In this document: one piece after another, positions 49,751-57,793 of the stretch
Position numbering within the stretch: position 1 is the stretch's first letter
How the letters are laid out: each line of letters begins with the position of its first letter
Assembly (NCBI RefSeq): GCF_904067045.1
Contig: NZ_CAJFDC010000003.1
Span: 7,501 to 71,500 of the forward strand
Direction of reading: 5' to 3'
From: Pseudomonas sp. FEN
Lineage (GTDB): Bacteria; Pseudomonadota; Gammaproteobacteria; Pseudomonadales; Pseudomonadaceae
Length of the DNA: 64,000 nucleotides
The notes under the pieces: generated by a model
What the model was told of the DNA's origin: nothing
Databases searched by the model: none
Seen by the model: only the letters and a program-made list of their open reading frames with translations
Program-made: the position numbers and the translations under genes

Positions 49751-50455
49751 TTATTCCTGAGAAACCGATTCTCGGGTCTGATGGAAGATCTTGAACAGCT
49801 CGCTGTCGTTCTTGATACCGAGCTTGCGATAAGCCGATTGCTTTTGCGTGCTGATGGTATTGGCGCTGCGGGAAAACTTCGCGGCGATTGCGTTCACGGA
49901 CATGCCATCGAGAAAACAACGCAGCACTTCCTGCTCTCTCGGAGAGAGGTTGGAACTCTGGGTCAACGAACTTGAAAGTTCGCTGGTCGAGCCCATGTGC
50001 GCCAAGGCGAAACCGGATGGCACCTCCGCTATTTGTGCGGTCATGGACGGCTGTAGGTAGATCCGACCTTGCGCGACGGTTCGAATGGCGGTGGCCAGTT
50101 CGCCCAGGTTCTGCACCTTGCCCAGGAAGCCCCGGCCCCCGGCCTTCAGCGACAAGGCAACGGTTGCCGGTGTGTAGTGCGAGGACAGCACCAGTGGCTT
50201 GCATTGGCCGAACCGTCGCTTCAGGACCCGGATCAGGTTGATGCCATCGATTTCCGAAGGTCCCAGGATGAAGTCGATGACCACCACGTCCGCCTGTCGC
50301 TGCGTCAGTGCCGTGACCAGCTCCCTGCCCGTGCCAAAGGAGCCTATCACCTCAAGATCGGCCTCCTTGGCCAGGCCGATTTCGATCCCTTGGCGAACCA
50401 CCTCATGGTCGTCTAACAACATCACGGTGTATGGGCTGGAAAACGAAGGGGACAT
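49751..50455 (-). CDS. LuxR-family response regulator (RocA-like)
   Basis: 234 aa. Receiver domain (about 8-130) with D15/D16, the phospho-acceptor D61 (VVIDFILG) and K113. LuxR-type helix-turn-helix (about 170-228) with LSPREQEVLRCFLDGMSVNA and SANTISTQKQSAYRKLGIKN. It reads away from the fimbrial operon, divergent from the major pilin gene, and is followed on the same strand by the REC-Hpt remnant. By analogy with the P. aeruginosa RocS-RocA systems that control cup fimbriae (from memory), it is the probable regulator of the adjacent chaperone-usher genes. Confidence 0.88.
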   Translation of the reverse strand: MSPSFSSPYTVMLLDDHEVVRQGIEIGLAKEADLEVIGSFGTGRELVTALTQRQADVVVIDFILGPSEIDGINLIRVLKRRFGQCKPLVLSSHYTPATVALSLKAGGRGFLGKVQNLGELATAIRTVAQGRIYLQPSMTAQIAEVPSGFALAHMGSTSELSSSLTQSSNLSPREQEVLRCFLDGMSVNAIAAKFSRSANTISTQKQSAYRKLGIKNDSELFKIFHQTRESVSQE

Positions 50456-50795
50456 GAGGAAGATCCGTGTTGTAGGTGTAATTCTTCGTAAGAATTATCT
50501 GTCTTTATGGTCAAGTTATAACGTATGTGCAAAGTGGCTGCAATCTGCTCTTCGGCAGGGTCAAGCCGTGCTGGAAGTGTTCCTGAAAGTCTAGTGTGAG
50601 GGCGTTTGCCTCGCTTGGGGGGAGGCTGTGTGAGTTTTCGAGAAATCACGAGTGAAGACTCGTGATTTCTCGATGGGTAATACCACCGTTCATAGCCAAA
50701 GTAGGGTTTCCCCCGTCGACGAGGTCTTCCCGGAACTTCAGGTACCGAGCCCCCGATCGCCGCGGGAGCCTCTTAAACCTACGAACGGGAACGCC
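50456..50795. promoter_or_regulatory. Divergent control region between response regulator and fimbrial operon
   Basis: 340 bases without a gene. It is noticeably A/T-richer than the flanks near 50470-50530. It must hold promoters for both directions, but no clear sigma70 pair was identified. The notable feature is the perfect palindrome at 50638-50673. Confidence 0.6.
50638..50673. repeat. Perfect 16-bp inverted repeat upstream of the fimbrial operon
   Basis: TCGAGAAATCACGAGT (50638-50653) and ACTCGTGATTTCTCGA (50658-50673) with the loop GAAG. No T run follows on either strand, so it is not a standard terminator. It lies 123 bases before the pilin ATG and 183 bases from the regulator ATG. 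It may be a leader hairpin or an operator. Confidence 0.9.
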
Positions 50796-51374
50796 ATGAA
50801 AATTACTGCACTCTCCACCGTCGCCGCTTCTCTGGCCCTGGCCGCCGCGGTGTCGCTACCCGCGTCCGCCAACGACGGCGTGATCAATTTCAGCGGTCTG
50901 GTGACCGATGTGACCTGCACAGTCGAAGGTGCGGCGCCGGGTACTGGTGCCGTGGTCAAGGACGTGAACCTGGGCGGTGTTTCCGCTTCGCGTCTGGCCA
51001 ACGCGGGAGATCGCGCCAACCTGACCGGTTTCACCATTCGCATCGGCGCGCCGGGCGAGGGCGCCTGCACCAACGGTCGTACCGCCATGGTCGCGTTCGA
51101 TCCGACCAGCCCGGCCATTGATGTCGCCACTGGTCGCTTGAACATCGATGGCCACGATGATCCGAGCGACACCGACACCGCCAAGAACGTCCAGGTCGAA
51201 GTGACCAGCCGCGAGGGGCGGCCGCTCAACGTCTACACCGAGAAATCCGAAGGCGTGGTCATTGCCGACAACCAGGCGGTCATCCCGCTGGCCGCACAGA
51301 TGTATGCCAGCGGCCTCGCCAGCGAGGGGACGGTCAATACCCGGGTCGGCTTCATGGTCGAGTACGCCGACTAA
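50796..51374 (+). CDS. Chaperone-usher major pilin-like protein (type 1 fimbrial family)
   Basis: 192 aa. Signal peptide about 1-26 (ending LPASA before NDG), then the pilin fold with INFSGLVTDVTCTVEG and a disulfide pair Cys (VTCTV and GACTNG). It ends with the usual C-terminal strand VNTRVGFMVEYAD. It would be secreted by Sec, folded by the adjacent chaperones and polymerised by the usher. The start is ATG 50796, which gives the signal peptide; a longer frame from 50652 runs through the palindrome and is rejected. First gene of the fimbrial operon. Confidence 0.88.
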   Translation: MKITALSTVAASLALAAAVSLPASANDGVINFSGLVTDVTCTVEGAAPGTGAVVKDVNLGGVSASRLANAGDRANLTGFTIRIGAPGEGACTNGRTAMVAFDPTSPAIDVATGRLNIDGHDDPSDTDTAKNVQVEVTSREGRPLNVYTEKSEGVVIADNQAVIPLAAQMYASGLASEGTVNTRVGFMVEYAD

Positions 51375-51464
51375 GGGCGATCAGGTCGGCATTCGCAGAC
51401 CTGGCCTGCCCGGGACCTGCGCCAACCGCGCAGGTCCTTCCCTCAGACCCGAAGAGAACCGTTG

Positions 51465-52229
51465 ATGAAAAGCATGGCCCGCTTCGCTTTTGCCTCCTGT
51501 GCTTTTGCCCTGTTGGCGCTGCACGTGCTGCCCTCCCAGGCCGGCGTGATCATTCATGGTACGCGTGTGATCTATCCCGCCGAGCAGCAGGAAGTCATTG
51601 TGCGCCTGGAGAACAAGGGCAGCCGCCCGGCATTGATCCAGACCTGGCTGGACGATGGCGACCGGCACTCGACGCCGGCGACCGCGCGAGCACCGTTCAC
51701 CCTGACCCCGCCAATCTTCCGGATCGAACCGCATCAGCAGCAGGCAGTGCGTCTGCGCTATTCCGGCGAGCCGTTGCCGATGGATCGCGAGAGCCTGTTC
51801 TGGCTGAACGTGCTGGAAGTGCCGCCGAGCTCCGCCGATGCCGGACAAAGAAACCAGATCGAATTGTCCTTCCGCACGCGCTTGCGGGTGTTCCTCCGAC
51901 CACAGGCGCTGCCTTACCCGGTCAACAGCGCGGCGTCGAAGCTGCAATGGAAACTGGTGCCCCATGATCAGGGCTATGCCCTGCAAGCCACCAATCCGAC
52001 GCCGTACCACGTCTCGCTCGCCTCGGTCGATCTGCTCGGCGATGGCAAGCGTTACAGCAAGGCGGCGAACCAGGCGGCCAACGACAGCCTGCTGCTGCCC
52101 TCGGGTGACGTCAAACTGTTTGCCTTGCCCGGGCTACCGGCCCGGCCCAATGGTGTGGCGAAGGTCGAATTTACCGCCGTCAGCGACTTCGGTGCCCGCG
52201 TGCGCCACTCGGCTGGTGTGACTCTTTAA
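51465..52229 (+). CDS. Periplasmic pilus assembly chaperone (PapD/FimC family), first copy
   Basis: 254 aa. Signal peptide about 1-26 (ending SQA), then two Ig-like domains. Conserved Arg34 is in HGTRVIYPAEQQEVIVRL, and the family signature is ESLFWLNVLEVPP (109-121). The residue that anchors subunit C-termini in PapD (Lys112) aligns with Arg141 (RTRLRVFLRP), an unusual but conservative change. About 90 bases separate it from the pilin, and the second chaperone follows after 20. Confidence 0.9.
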   Translation: MKSMARFAFASCAFALLALHVLPSQAGVIIHGTRVIYPAEQQEVIVRLENKGSRPALIQTWLDDGDRHSTPATARAPFTLTPPIFRIEPHQQQAVRLRYSGEPLPMDRESLFWLNVLEVPPSSADAGQRNQIELSFRTRLRVFLRPQALPYPVNSAASKLQWKLVPHDQGYALQATNPTPYHVSLASVDLLGDGKRYSKAANQAANDSLLLPSGDVKLFALPGLPARPNGVAKVEFTAVSDFGARVRHSAGVTL

Positions 52230-52249
52230 TACAGCGGAAAACCCTCTCC

Positions 52250-53017
52250 ATGAATGCGACTCTGATTTCCCGCACCCTGGTGTCGGCCATGGCCTTGATG
52301 ATGGCGCTGTTGGCCGGTCTTCCGGTGCAGGCGAGTGTCGTCCTCGGCGGCACTCGCATTGTCTACCCGCAGAACGAAAAGGAAGTGACGGTCAGGCTCG
52401 AGAGCAAGAACCAGAGGCCGGTCCTGCTCCAGGTGTGGCTGGACAATGGCGATGAGCAATCCACGCCGGATCTGGCCGGGATACCGTTTCTGGTCACGCC
52501 ACCGATCTTTCGCATGGAATCAGACCAGCATCAGGTACTGCGCCTGGCCTATACCGGTGAGTCGTTGCCGCAAGAGCGCGAGAGTCTGTTCTGGTTCAAC
52601 GTGCTGGAGGTGCCTTCACAGGCGCTGGACGCCGAACAGAGCAACCAGTTGCAGTTGGCTTTCCGCTCCCGAATCAAACTGTTCTTCCGCCCGACGAAGC
52701 TGCCTTACGAGGTCGAGGCCGCCGCCGCGAAACTGCAATGGCGACAGGTTTCCACCGAGCAGGGGCAGGCACTGGAAGTCTACAACCCGACGCCTTACCA
52801 CCTGAGCTTCGATCAGATCGAACTGGTGACGGCGGGGCAGCGTCACGCCCGGGAGCCCGGTGCGACGGGCACCGAGAACATGGTGCTGCCCCATGACCGT
52901 AACCGCTTCCCGCTGCCGAGCCTGAAGTCACCGTCGGGTAGCGCGATGACCGCCGAATTCCAGACGATCGATGATTTCGGGGTCAGGGTCTCGCACAAAG
53001 CCAGGATCGCGCCATGA
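52250..53017 (+). CDS. Periplasmic pilus assembly chaperone (PapD/FimC family), second copy
   Basis: 255 aa, clearly a paralogue of the preceding gene. Signal peptide about 1-28 (PVQA before SVV). Arg36 (GGTRIVYP), signature ESLFWFNVLEVPS (111-123) and canonical Lys143 (RSRIKLFFRP) are present. Having two chaperones suggests one serves the main pilin and the other the adhesin or minor pilin. This is inference. Confidence 0.9.
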   Translation: MNATLISRTLVSAMALMMALLAGLPVQASVVLGGTRIVYPQNEKEVTVRLESKNQRPVLLQVWLDNGDEQSTPDLAGIPFLVTPPIFRMESDQHQVLRLAYTGESLPQERESLFWFNVLEVPSQALDAEQSNQLQLAFRSRIKLFFRPTKLPYEVEAAAAKLQWRQVSTEQGQALEVYNPTPYHLSFDQIELVTAGQRHAREPGATGTENMVLPHDRNRFPLPSLKSPSGSAMTAEFQTIDDFGVRVSHKARIAP

Positions 53018-53273
53018 CCGTCCGAGCGCCTTGTCTTCCGCCGTAGCTGCTCGCCAATGGGGTATTGAACGTAGGAGCAGAGCTTGCTCGCGAAGAGGTC
53101 AGTGAGTACGCCAAGAGCTTCGCGGGCAATCGAGCGTCGACCGGCCGCTCCTGCGGGGACGGTGTTCGCCCTTAACTGATCCGTCTTACCTCAAGCCCGG
53201 TTTTGCCCATCCATCAGGGCAGGGGCTCGCTTTGCCGAAACTCGGACAGAACCTACTTTTTGGAACGCCACAG
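53018..53273. repeat. REP-like element between chaperone and usher
   Basis: No gene is seen. Near 53071 GTAGGAGCAGAGCTTGCTCG opens an imperfect palindromic pair whose inverse half (GCTTCGCGGGCAATCGAGCG to CGGCCGCTCCTGC) ends near 53154. REP elements like this often lie inside operons as mRNA-stabilising or polar elements. It is the only long gap in the fimbrial operon. Confidence 0.6.
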
Positions 53274-55928
53274 ATGAGTTCGAACACGCCAGCCGGAGCA
53301 AGAAATTGGTCCTTGTCACGCCACCGATTGACGCTCATTGCCCGCAGCCTGATGTTGCTTGGAGGTGCCCATGCCATGGTGAGCCATGGGGTCGAGCACG
53401 TGTCGTTCAACCCGGCCTTCTTTCCGGGCGGGGCGGCCGGTATGCAGGTCGATATTTCAAGGTTCAACCAGGGCAATGTGGTGCTGCCCGGTAGCTACCG
53501 TTCCGATGTCTACCTCAATGACCAGTGGATCGGGCGCGAAACCTTGTCCTTCGCCGCCGTCGAGGGCCAGGACGCCGCGCAACTGTGCCTGGAGCGTGAC
53601 ACCTTGCTCACCTTCGGCGTGGATCTGGACGGTGTCGCCGAGCAGGCCGCCAAGGCGGGTGAAACAGCACCGCCGGCGTTTCCCGGCGAGTCGATCTGCG
53701 GCGATATCGCCACTTACATACCGGGCGCCAGTGCCCGCTTCGACTCGGGCGAAAACCGCCTGAACCTGCAGGTCCCGCAGCTTTACCTGGCGCGCAAGGC
53801 GCGCGGTTATGTCAGCCCGGCGCAATGGGACAGTGGCGTCGATGCGGCCTTTGTGCGCTACAACGCCAACACCTATGCCACCGAGGCCAACGGCCAGTCG
53901 CTTGCGTCCAGTTACCTGGGCCTGAACACCGGGCTCAACCTCGGCGATTGGCACTTTCGCCATAACGGCAGCTACAGCCGTTCCAACGCTGGCGGCGCTG
54001 GCTACCAGAGCAGCTCCAGCTATGTGCAACGCGAGTTGTCCCCACTGCAATCGCAACTGATGGCGGGCGAGATCTACACCGCCGGCGAGCTGTTCGACAG
54101 TGTCCGTCTGCGTGGCGCCAGCCTGTTTACCGATGACCGTATGTTGCCGGATTCCCTGACCGGTTTTGCCCCGGTGGTGCGTGGGGTGGCGGAGACCAAC
54201 GCCAGGGTCAGCGTGCGTCAGCGCGGCATCCTGTTGGACGAGGTCAGCGTGGCGCCCGGCCCGTTCGTGCTCGACGATCTGTTCCCCACCGGTTATGGCG
54301 GCGACCTGGAGGTTACCGTCACCGAGGCCGACGGTCGCCAGCGCCAGTTCATTGTGCCGTTCGCCGCCAACGCCAACCTGCTGCGTCCCGGCTACAACCG
54401 CTATGCATTGAGTGTCGGGCAACTGGATGAGCTCGGCCTGCGGCGGCCGCCGACGCTGATGCAGGCGACCTACCAGCACGGCCTCAGCAACCTGCTGACT
54501 GGCTATACCGGGGCAGTGGTGGGCGAGGACTATCACTCGCAGTTGTTCGGTGCGGCGTTCAACACCCCGTGGGGGGCGCTGTCGTTCGACCTGACCCATT
54601 CGAACGCGCGGATCCCGGGGCACGGCTCGCGCCAGGGGCAAAGTGCGCAGTTGCGCTACAGCAAGAACTTCGCCGACACCGGCACTCACTTCGCCCTTGG
54701 CGCCTACCGTTATTCCACCGAGGATTTCCTCAGCGTGCGCGATGCCGCCCGGGTCCGTGATCTCGCCCTCGATGGGCGCAGCCTGGACAACGTGTCGCGT
54801 CTGCGCGACCGCATGGACATCAGCCTCAACCAGAGCCTGGGCAATGGCTCGGTGTATCTCACCGGCTCTTCGCAGAACTACTGGAATCGCAAGAACGGCA
54901 ACCTGACCTTTACCACCGGCTACACCGGCACCTGGAAGGGGCTGCACTACACCATCGGCGCCCAACGCAGCCGCGACCTGTTGAGTGACCGGGTCGACAA
55001 GCAGGTCGACTTGACCCTGAGCATGCCGCTGGGCGGTGGCGCCCGCTCGCCGACCCTGACCACCGCGGCGTACCACGGCGACCAGAGCAGCGGTGAGCGC
55101 GTCAGCCTGGGTGGCAGCTTCGGCGAGCGTAGCGAATTCATCTACGGTACCAGCGCCAGCCGTAATCAGGGCAGCGGCAGTGCCGCCAGCGCCGACCTGC
55201 AGTACCTGGGCCGGCATGGCGTGGTGTCCGGCAGCTATGGCCAGGGTCGCGCCTACCGTTCGGCGTCGCTGGGCATGACCGGCGGCATCGTCGCCCACCC
55301 GGGCGGCGTGACCCTGGCCCCGGAGCTGGGCGACACCCTCGGCGTCGTGGAAGTGCCCGAGGCCGTGGGCGCGCGGATCAACGGCAACCATGGTGGGCAA
55401 GTGGGGGCGAGTGGTTTTGCCGTGGTCCCCCATCTCACCCCCTACCGCAAGAACATCGTCGAGCTGGACCCCAAGGACCTGTCCGTCGACGTGGAGCTCA
55501 AGACGGCCGCGCAGAACGTGGCGCCACGGGCCGGTTCAGTGGTGATGCTCAAGTACGAGACCGTCAGCGGCCAGGCCCTGCTGATCTCGGCGCTGCGCGA
55601 GGATGGCAGCCCACTGCCATTTGGCGCCGATGTGTTCGATGAAACCGGCGCCAGCGTCGGCATGGTCGGGCAGGGCGGCAAGGCCTTTGTGCGGGTGCCA
55701 CGGGAGCGGGGGCAGTTGACGGTCAAGTGGGGGGCTATTACCGCGGCCGCATGCCAGATTGGTTACGACCTCGGGTCGGGGCGTTCCGGCACCGAGCGCT
55801 TGCGGCAGATGGAGGGGATGTGCCAGTCCGAGGTCTTGGCCGTCGCCGACGAAGAGTCGGTTCTGGCCGGCGAAAACGATCAAGCGAATAACGCGGACGT
55901 TATCACAGACGCTGGACCACACAGTTGA
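53274..55928 (+). CDS. Outer membrane usher protein (PapC/FimD family)
   Basis: 884 aa. A basic signal peptide (about 1-38, RHRLTLIARSLMLLGGAHAM) is followed by the N-terminal domain VEHVSFNPAFFPGGAAGMQV. The conserved GNVVLPGSYRSDVYLND precedes a long beta-barrel with a plug near residues 230-320. The C-terminal domains contain DVELKTAAQNVAPRAGSVVM and GQALLISALREDGSPLPFGA. The ATG at 53274 is used; a TTG at 53232 in frame would add 14 residues. It is the secretion and assembly platform for the fimbria. Confidence 0.93.
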   Translation: MSSNTPAGARNWSLSRHRLTLIARSLMLLGGAHAMVSHGVEHVSFNPAFFPGGAAGMQVDISRFNQGNVVLPGSYRSDVYLNDQWIGRETLSFAAVEGQDAAQLCLERDTLLTFGVDLDGVAEQAAKAGETAPPAFPGESICGDIATYIPGASARFDSGENRLNLQVPQLYLARKARGYVSPAQWDSGVDAAFVRYNANTYATEANGQSLASSYLGLNTGLNLGDWHFRHNGSYSRSNAGGAGYQSSSSYVQRELSPLQSQLMAGEIYTAGELFDSVRLRGASLFTDDRMLPDSLTGFAPVVRGVAETNARVSVRQRGILLDEVSVAPGPFVLDDLFPTGYGGDLEVTVTEADGRQRQFIVPFAANANLLRPGYNRYALSVGQLDELGLRRPPTLMQATYQHGLSNLLTGYTGAVVGEDYHSQLFGAAFNTPWGALSFDLTHSNARIPGHGSRQGQSAQLRYSKNFADTGTHFALGAYRYSTEDFLSVRDAARVRDLALDGRSLDNVSRLRDRMDISLNQSLGNGSVYLTGSSQNYWNRKNGNLTFTTGYTGTWKGLHYTIGAQRSRDLLSDRVDKQVDLTLSMPLGGGARSPTLTTAAYHGDQSSGERVSLGGSFGERSEFIYGTSASRNQGSGSAASADLQYLGRHGVVSGSYGQGRAYRSASLGMTGGIVAHPGGVTLAPELGDTLGVVEVPEAVGARINGNHGGQVGASGFAVVPHLTPYRKNIVELDPKDLSVDVELKTAAQNVAPRAGSVVMLKYETVSGQALLISALREDGSPLPFGADVFDETGASVGMVGQGGKAFVRVPRERGQLTVKWGAITAAACQIGYDLGSGRSGTERLRQMEGMCQSEVLAVADEESVLAGENDQANNADVITDAGPHS

Positions 55929-55966
55929 TTGTGAGCGTTCCTGGAACAAAGACTCAGTGAGCCGAT

Positions 55967-56929
55967 ATGAAAACTTCAGCGACTAAAACGCTTTCTGTAT
56001 TTTTTATGCTTCTGCTGTCGGAAGCTGCAACGGCAGCCTGCACCAGAATTTATAGTTCACTCGACGTCTCAATGGGTACCGTTACCATTGAAGATAATGT
56101 CGCTATTGGCTCGCCTCTTACCCAGGGCTGGTCTTATGTAACGCCCTCGGCGACATGGTCTTGTACCGCCAATAGCCATTATGCGCCCTATATTCAAGGG
56201 GCAGGAGGGGCGCTCTCCAGCTATGTGGAAGGTGGTCAGACCCATAGCATCTATCCAACAGGCTTGAGTGGGATCGGTATTGCCTTTTCTGCGGAGCCTG
56301 GCAGGGCGAGAGGGGTGCAACAAGGTGTCGAGAAGGCATTAAGTTCCACCATTTCCACAGCAGCCCGTCACGGTTATGCGATTACTTACAAACTTATCAA
56401 GACGGGCCCCCTCTCTTCCGGTGGAAATATTAGCCGCCGGCAGGTGGCAGACACATGGATGATTTCCAGAGGCAGTGAACAGTTCCCCATCTATATAAAT
56501 GGCACTGTCAACGTCCGTAGACCTACCTGCGACCTGGCCGCCGGCGACGTCAACCGCGCGATTACGCTCAATACCGTGCGCGTCAGTGATTTCAACAACG
56601 CCAACTCGGCGGGAGCCCGCGACTTCGAGTTGACGGCCACTTGCAGCATGGCTTCCAGCGTCACCTTCGCCTTTTCCGGCACGCCCGCGCCCGGGAGCAG
56701 CTATCGCTTCGCCAATACCGGCACCGCCAGCGGTATTGGCCTGCAGCTCTATTCGCGCATCGGCGGGGTCGCCCAGACCATCCGCGCCGATGGTACCGAC
56801 AGCCGTCGCACCGTGGCCGTTTCCGGCAATCGTGCGGTGCTGCCGCTGGGGGCCTCGTACTGGAAGATCGGTACAGTCAGCAAAGGTACGCTCGCCAGCA
56901 CGGCCACTGTCTCCATTACCTACAACTGA
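55967..56929 (+). CDS. Two-domain fimbrial tip adhesin
   Basis: 320 aa. Signal peptide about 1-23 (SEAATA before AC). The N-terminal domain (about 25-178) has its own Cys pair C25/C66 and no strong family recall, consistent with a receptor-binding domain. The C-terminal pilin domain (about 180-320) has GTVNVRRPTCDLAAGDVNRA, C188/C226 and the repeat-like NTGTASGIGLQLYSRIGG. That layout is of FimH-type adhesins. DNA for the N-terminal domain is visibly less G+C-rich than its flanks. 38 bases after the usher, 20 before the last pilin. Confidence 0.82.
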   Translation: MKTSATKTLSVFFMLLLSEAATAACTRIYSSLDVSMGTVTIEDNVAIGSPLTQGWSYVTPSATWSCTANSHYAPYIQGAGGALSSYVEGGQTHSIYPTGLSGIGIAFSAEPGRARGVQQGVEKALSSTISTAARHGYAITYKLIKTGPLSSGGNISRRQVADTWMISRGSEQFPIYINGTVNVRRPTCDLAAGDVNRAITLNTVRVSDFNNANSAGARDFELTATCSMASSVTFAFSGTPAPGSSYRFANTGTASGIGLQLYSRIGGVAQTIRADGTDSRRTVAVSGNRAVLPLGASYWKIGTVSKGTLASTATVSITYN

Positions 56930-56949
56930 AACTGCATGAGGACCACCCG

Positions 56950-57483
56950 ATGAATCTCCGAGCATTGCCCTTGCTGCTGACAATCACCGCCAGCGTGGCC
57001 ACCAGTGTGGCCCACGCCGCGACCACTGGCTCCCTGCGTTTTACCGGTCGGGTCGACGGTGGCACCTGCAATCTGGCGCTCAGTGATGTGAGCCGCGCCA
57101 TCATGCTGCCGCCCGTCAAGATTCCAGATTTTGAAGGTGTCAGCTACACGGGAATGTACGACTTCGAGATCAGCGCCAACTGCGATGCGGACGTGCGCAA
57201 TGTGACCTTTCTGTTTGCGGGGACGGCTGCCTCCGGGAATGGCGCTATCTTTGCCAGTACGGGGACCGCGAGCGGGATCGGCCTGTGGCTGGCGCAGCGC
57301 CCTGCCGGGGGAGGCACCTCGACCATTCCCGCCAATGGCAGTGTCGCCCAGCGCAGCCGCACGGTAGCGACGGCCGGCAGTCGAGCGATCCTGCCGTTAC
57401 AGACGGCATACCACAAAACCAGCGGCGCGCTCAGCCAAGGTAGCCTGGCCACTAACGTGACCATCTCGATCACTTACGATTGA
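56950..57483 (+). CDS. Minor fimbrial pilin
   Basis: 177 aa. Signal peptide about 1-24 (VAHA before ATT). Pilin fold with SLRFTGRVDGGTCNLALSDV and Cys pair; C-terminal donor region ATNVTISITYD. It is clearly related to the C-terminal domain of the preceding adhesin: both hold STGTASGIGL or NTGTASGIGL and end with VSITYN/ISITYD. It looks like an adaptor derived from the same ancestor. Last gene of the fimbrial operon. Confidence 0.88.
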   Translation: MNLRALPLLLTITASVATSVAHAATTGSLRFTGRVDGGTCNLALSDVSRAIMLPPVKIPDFEGVSYTGMYDFEISANCDADVRNVTFLFAGTAASGNGAIFASTGTASGIGLWLAQRPAGGGTSTIPANGSVAQRSRTVATAGSRAILPLQTAYHKTSGALSQGSLATNVTISITYD

Positions 57484-57793
57484 TGCCTGGACCTTGAGCC
57501 GAGCCAGTCCGTGATCGTTGTACAGATAAGGGAACTGGGCGGTGTCGAGATTGACCTCATCGCCAGCATCGATCAAAGGCATGCAACTGAAGACTTGCAT
57601 CGTAGTCGGACGGCCAAGGTCAGTGTGAGACAGCCACGGCTGCCCTGGCCCACAGCGCTGTTTGACGACCGGGGTTGCTGGCGATAGCGGTTTCCCAGGC
57701 GACAGAGATGTCTGCCATCAGATCGCATCGCCAGCAAGCTGGCTCCTGCAGGGGCTGTTCGTCAAGATGGGCCCCGTGCCGTGTTGGCAGGCC
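57484..57793. repeat. Gene-free stretch with REP pair and possible gene fragment
   Basis: TTGCTGGCGAT (57675-57685) and ATCGCCAGCAA (57727-57737) form a perfect inverted pair, continued by GCTGGCTCCTGCAG. This is a REP doublet. From 57600 on the minus strand a frame reads MQVFSCMPLIDAGDEVNLDT then AQFPYLYNDHGLARLK. It might be the 5' end of a lost gene, but I do not recognise it. No terminator of the fimbrial operon is obvious. Confidence 0.55.

Noticed and set aside
50638..50673. Palindrome as end of an invertible promoter element
   Set aside because: Both arms lie 4 bases apart, so there is no segment between them to invert, and no recombinase gene is adjacent.
53457..55433. A 658-codon open frame on the minus strand opposite the usher
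   Set aside because: A codon-bias shadow; the usher on the plus strand is unambiguous.
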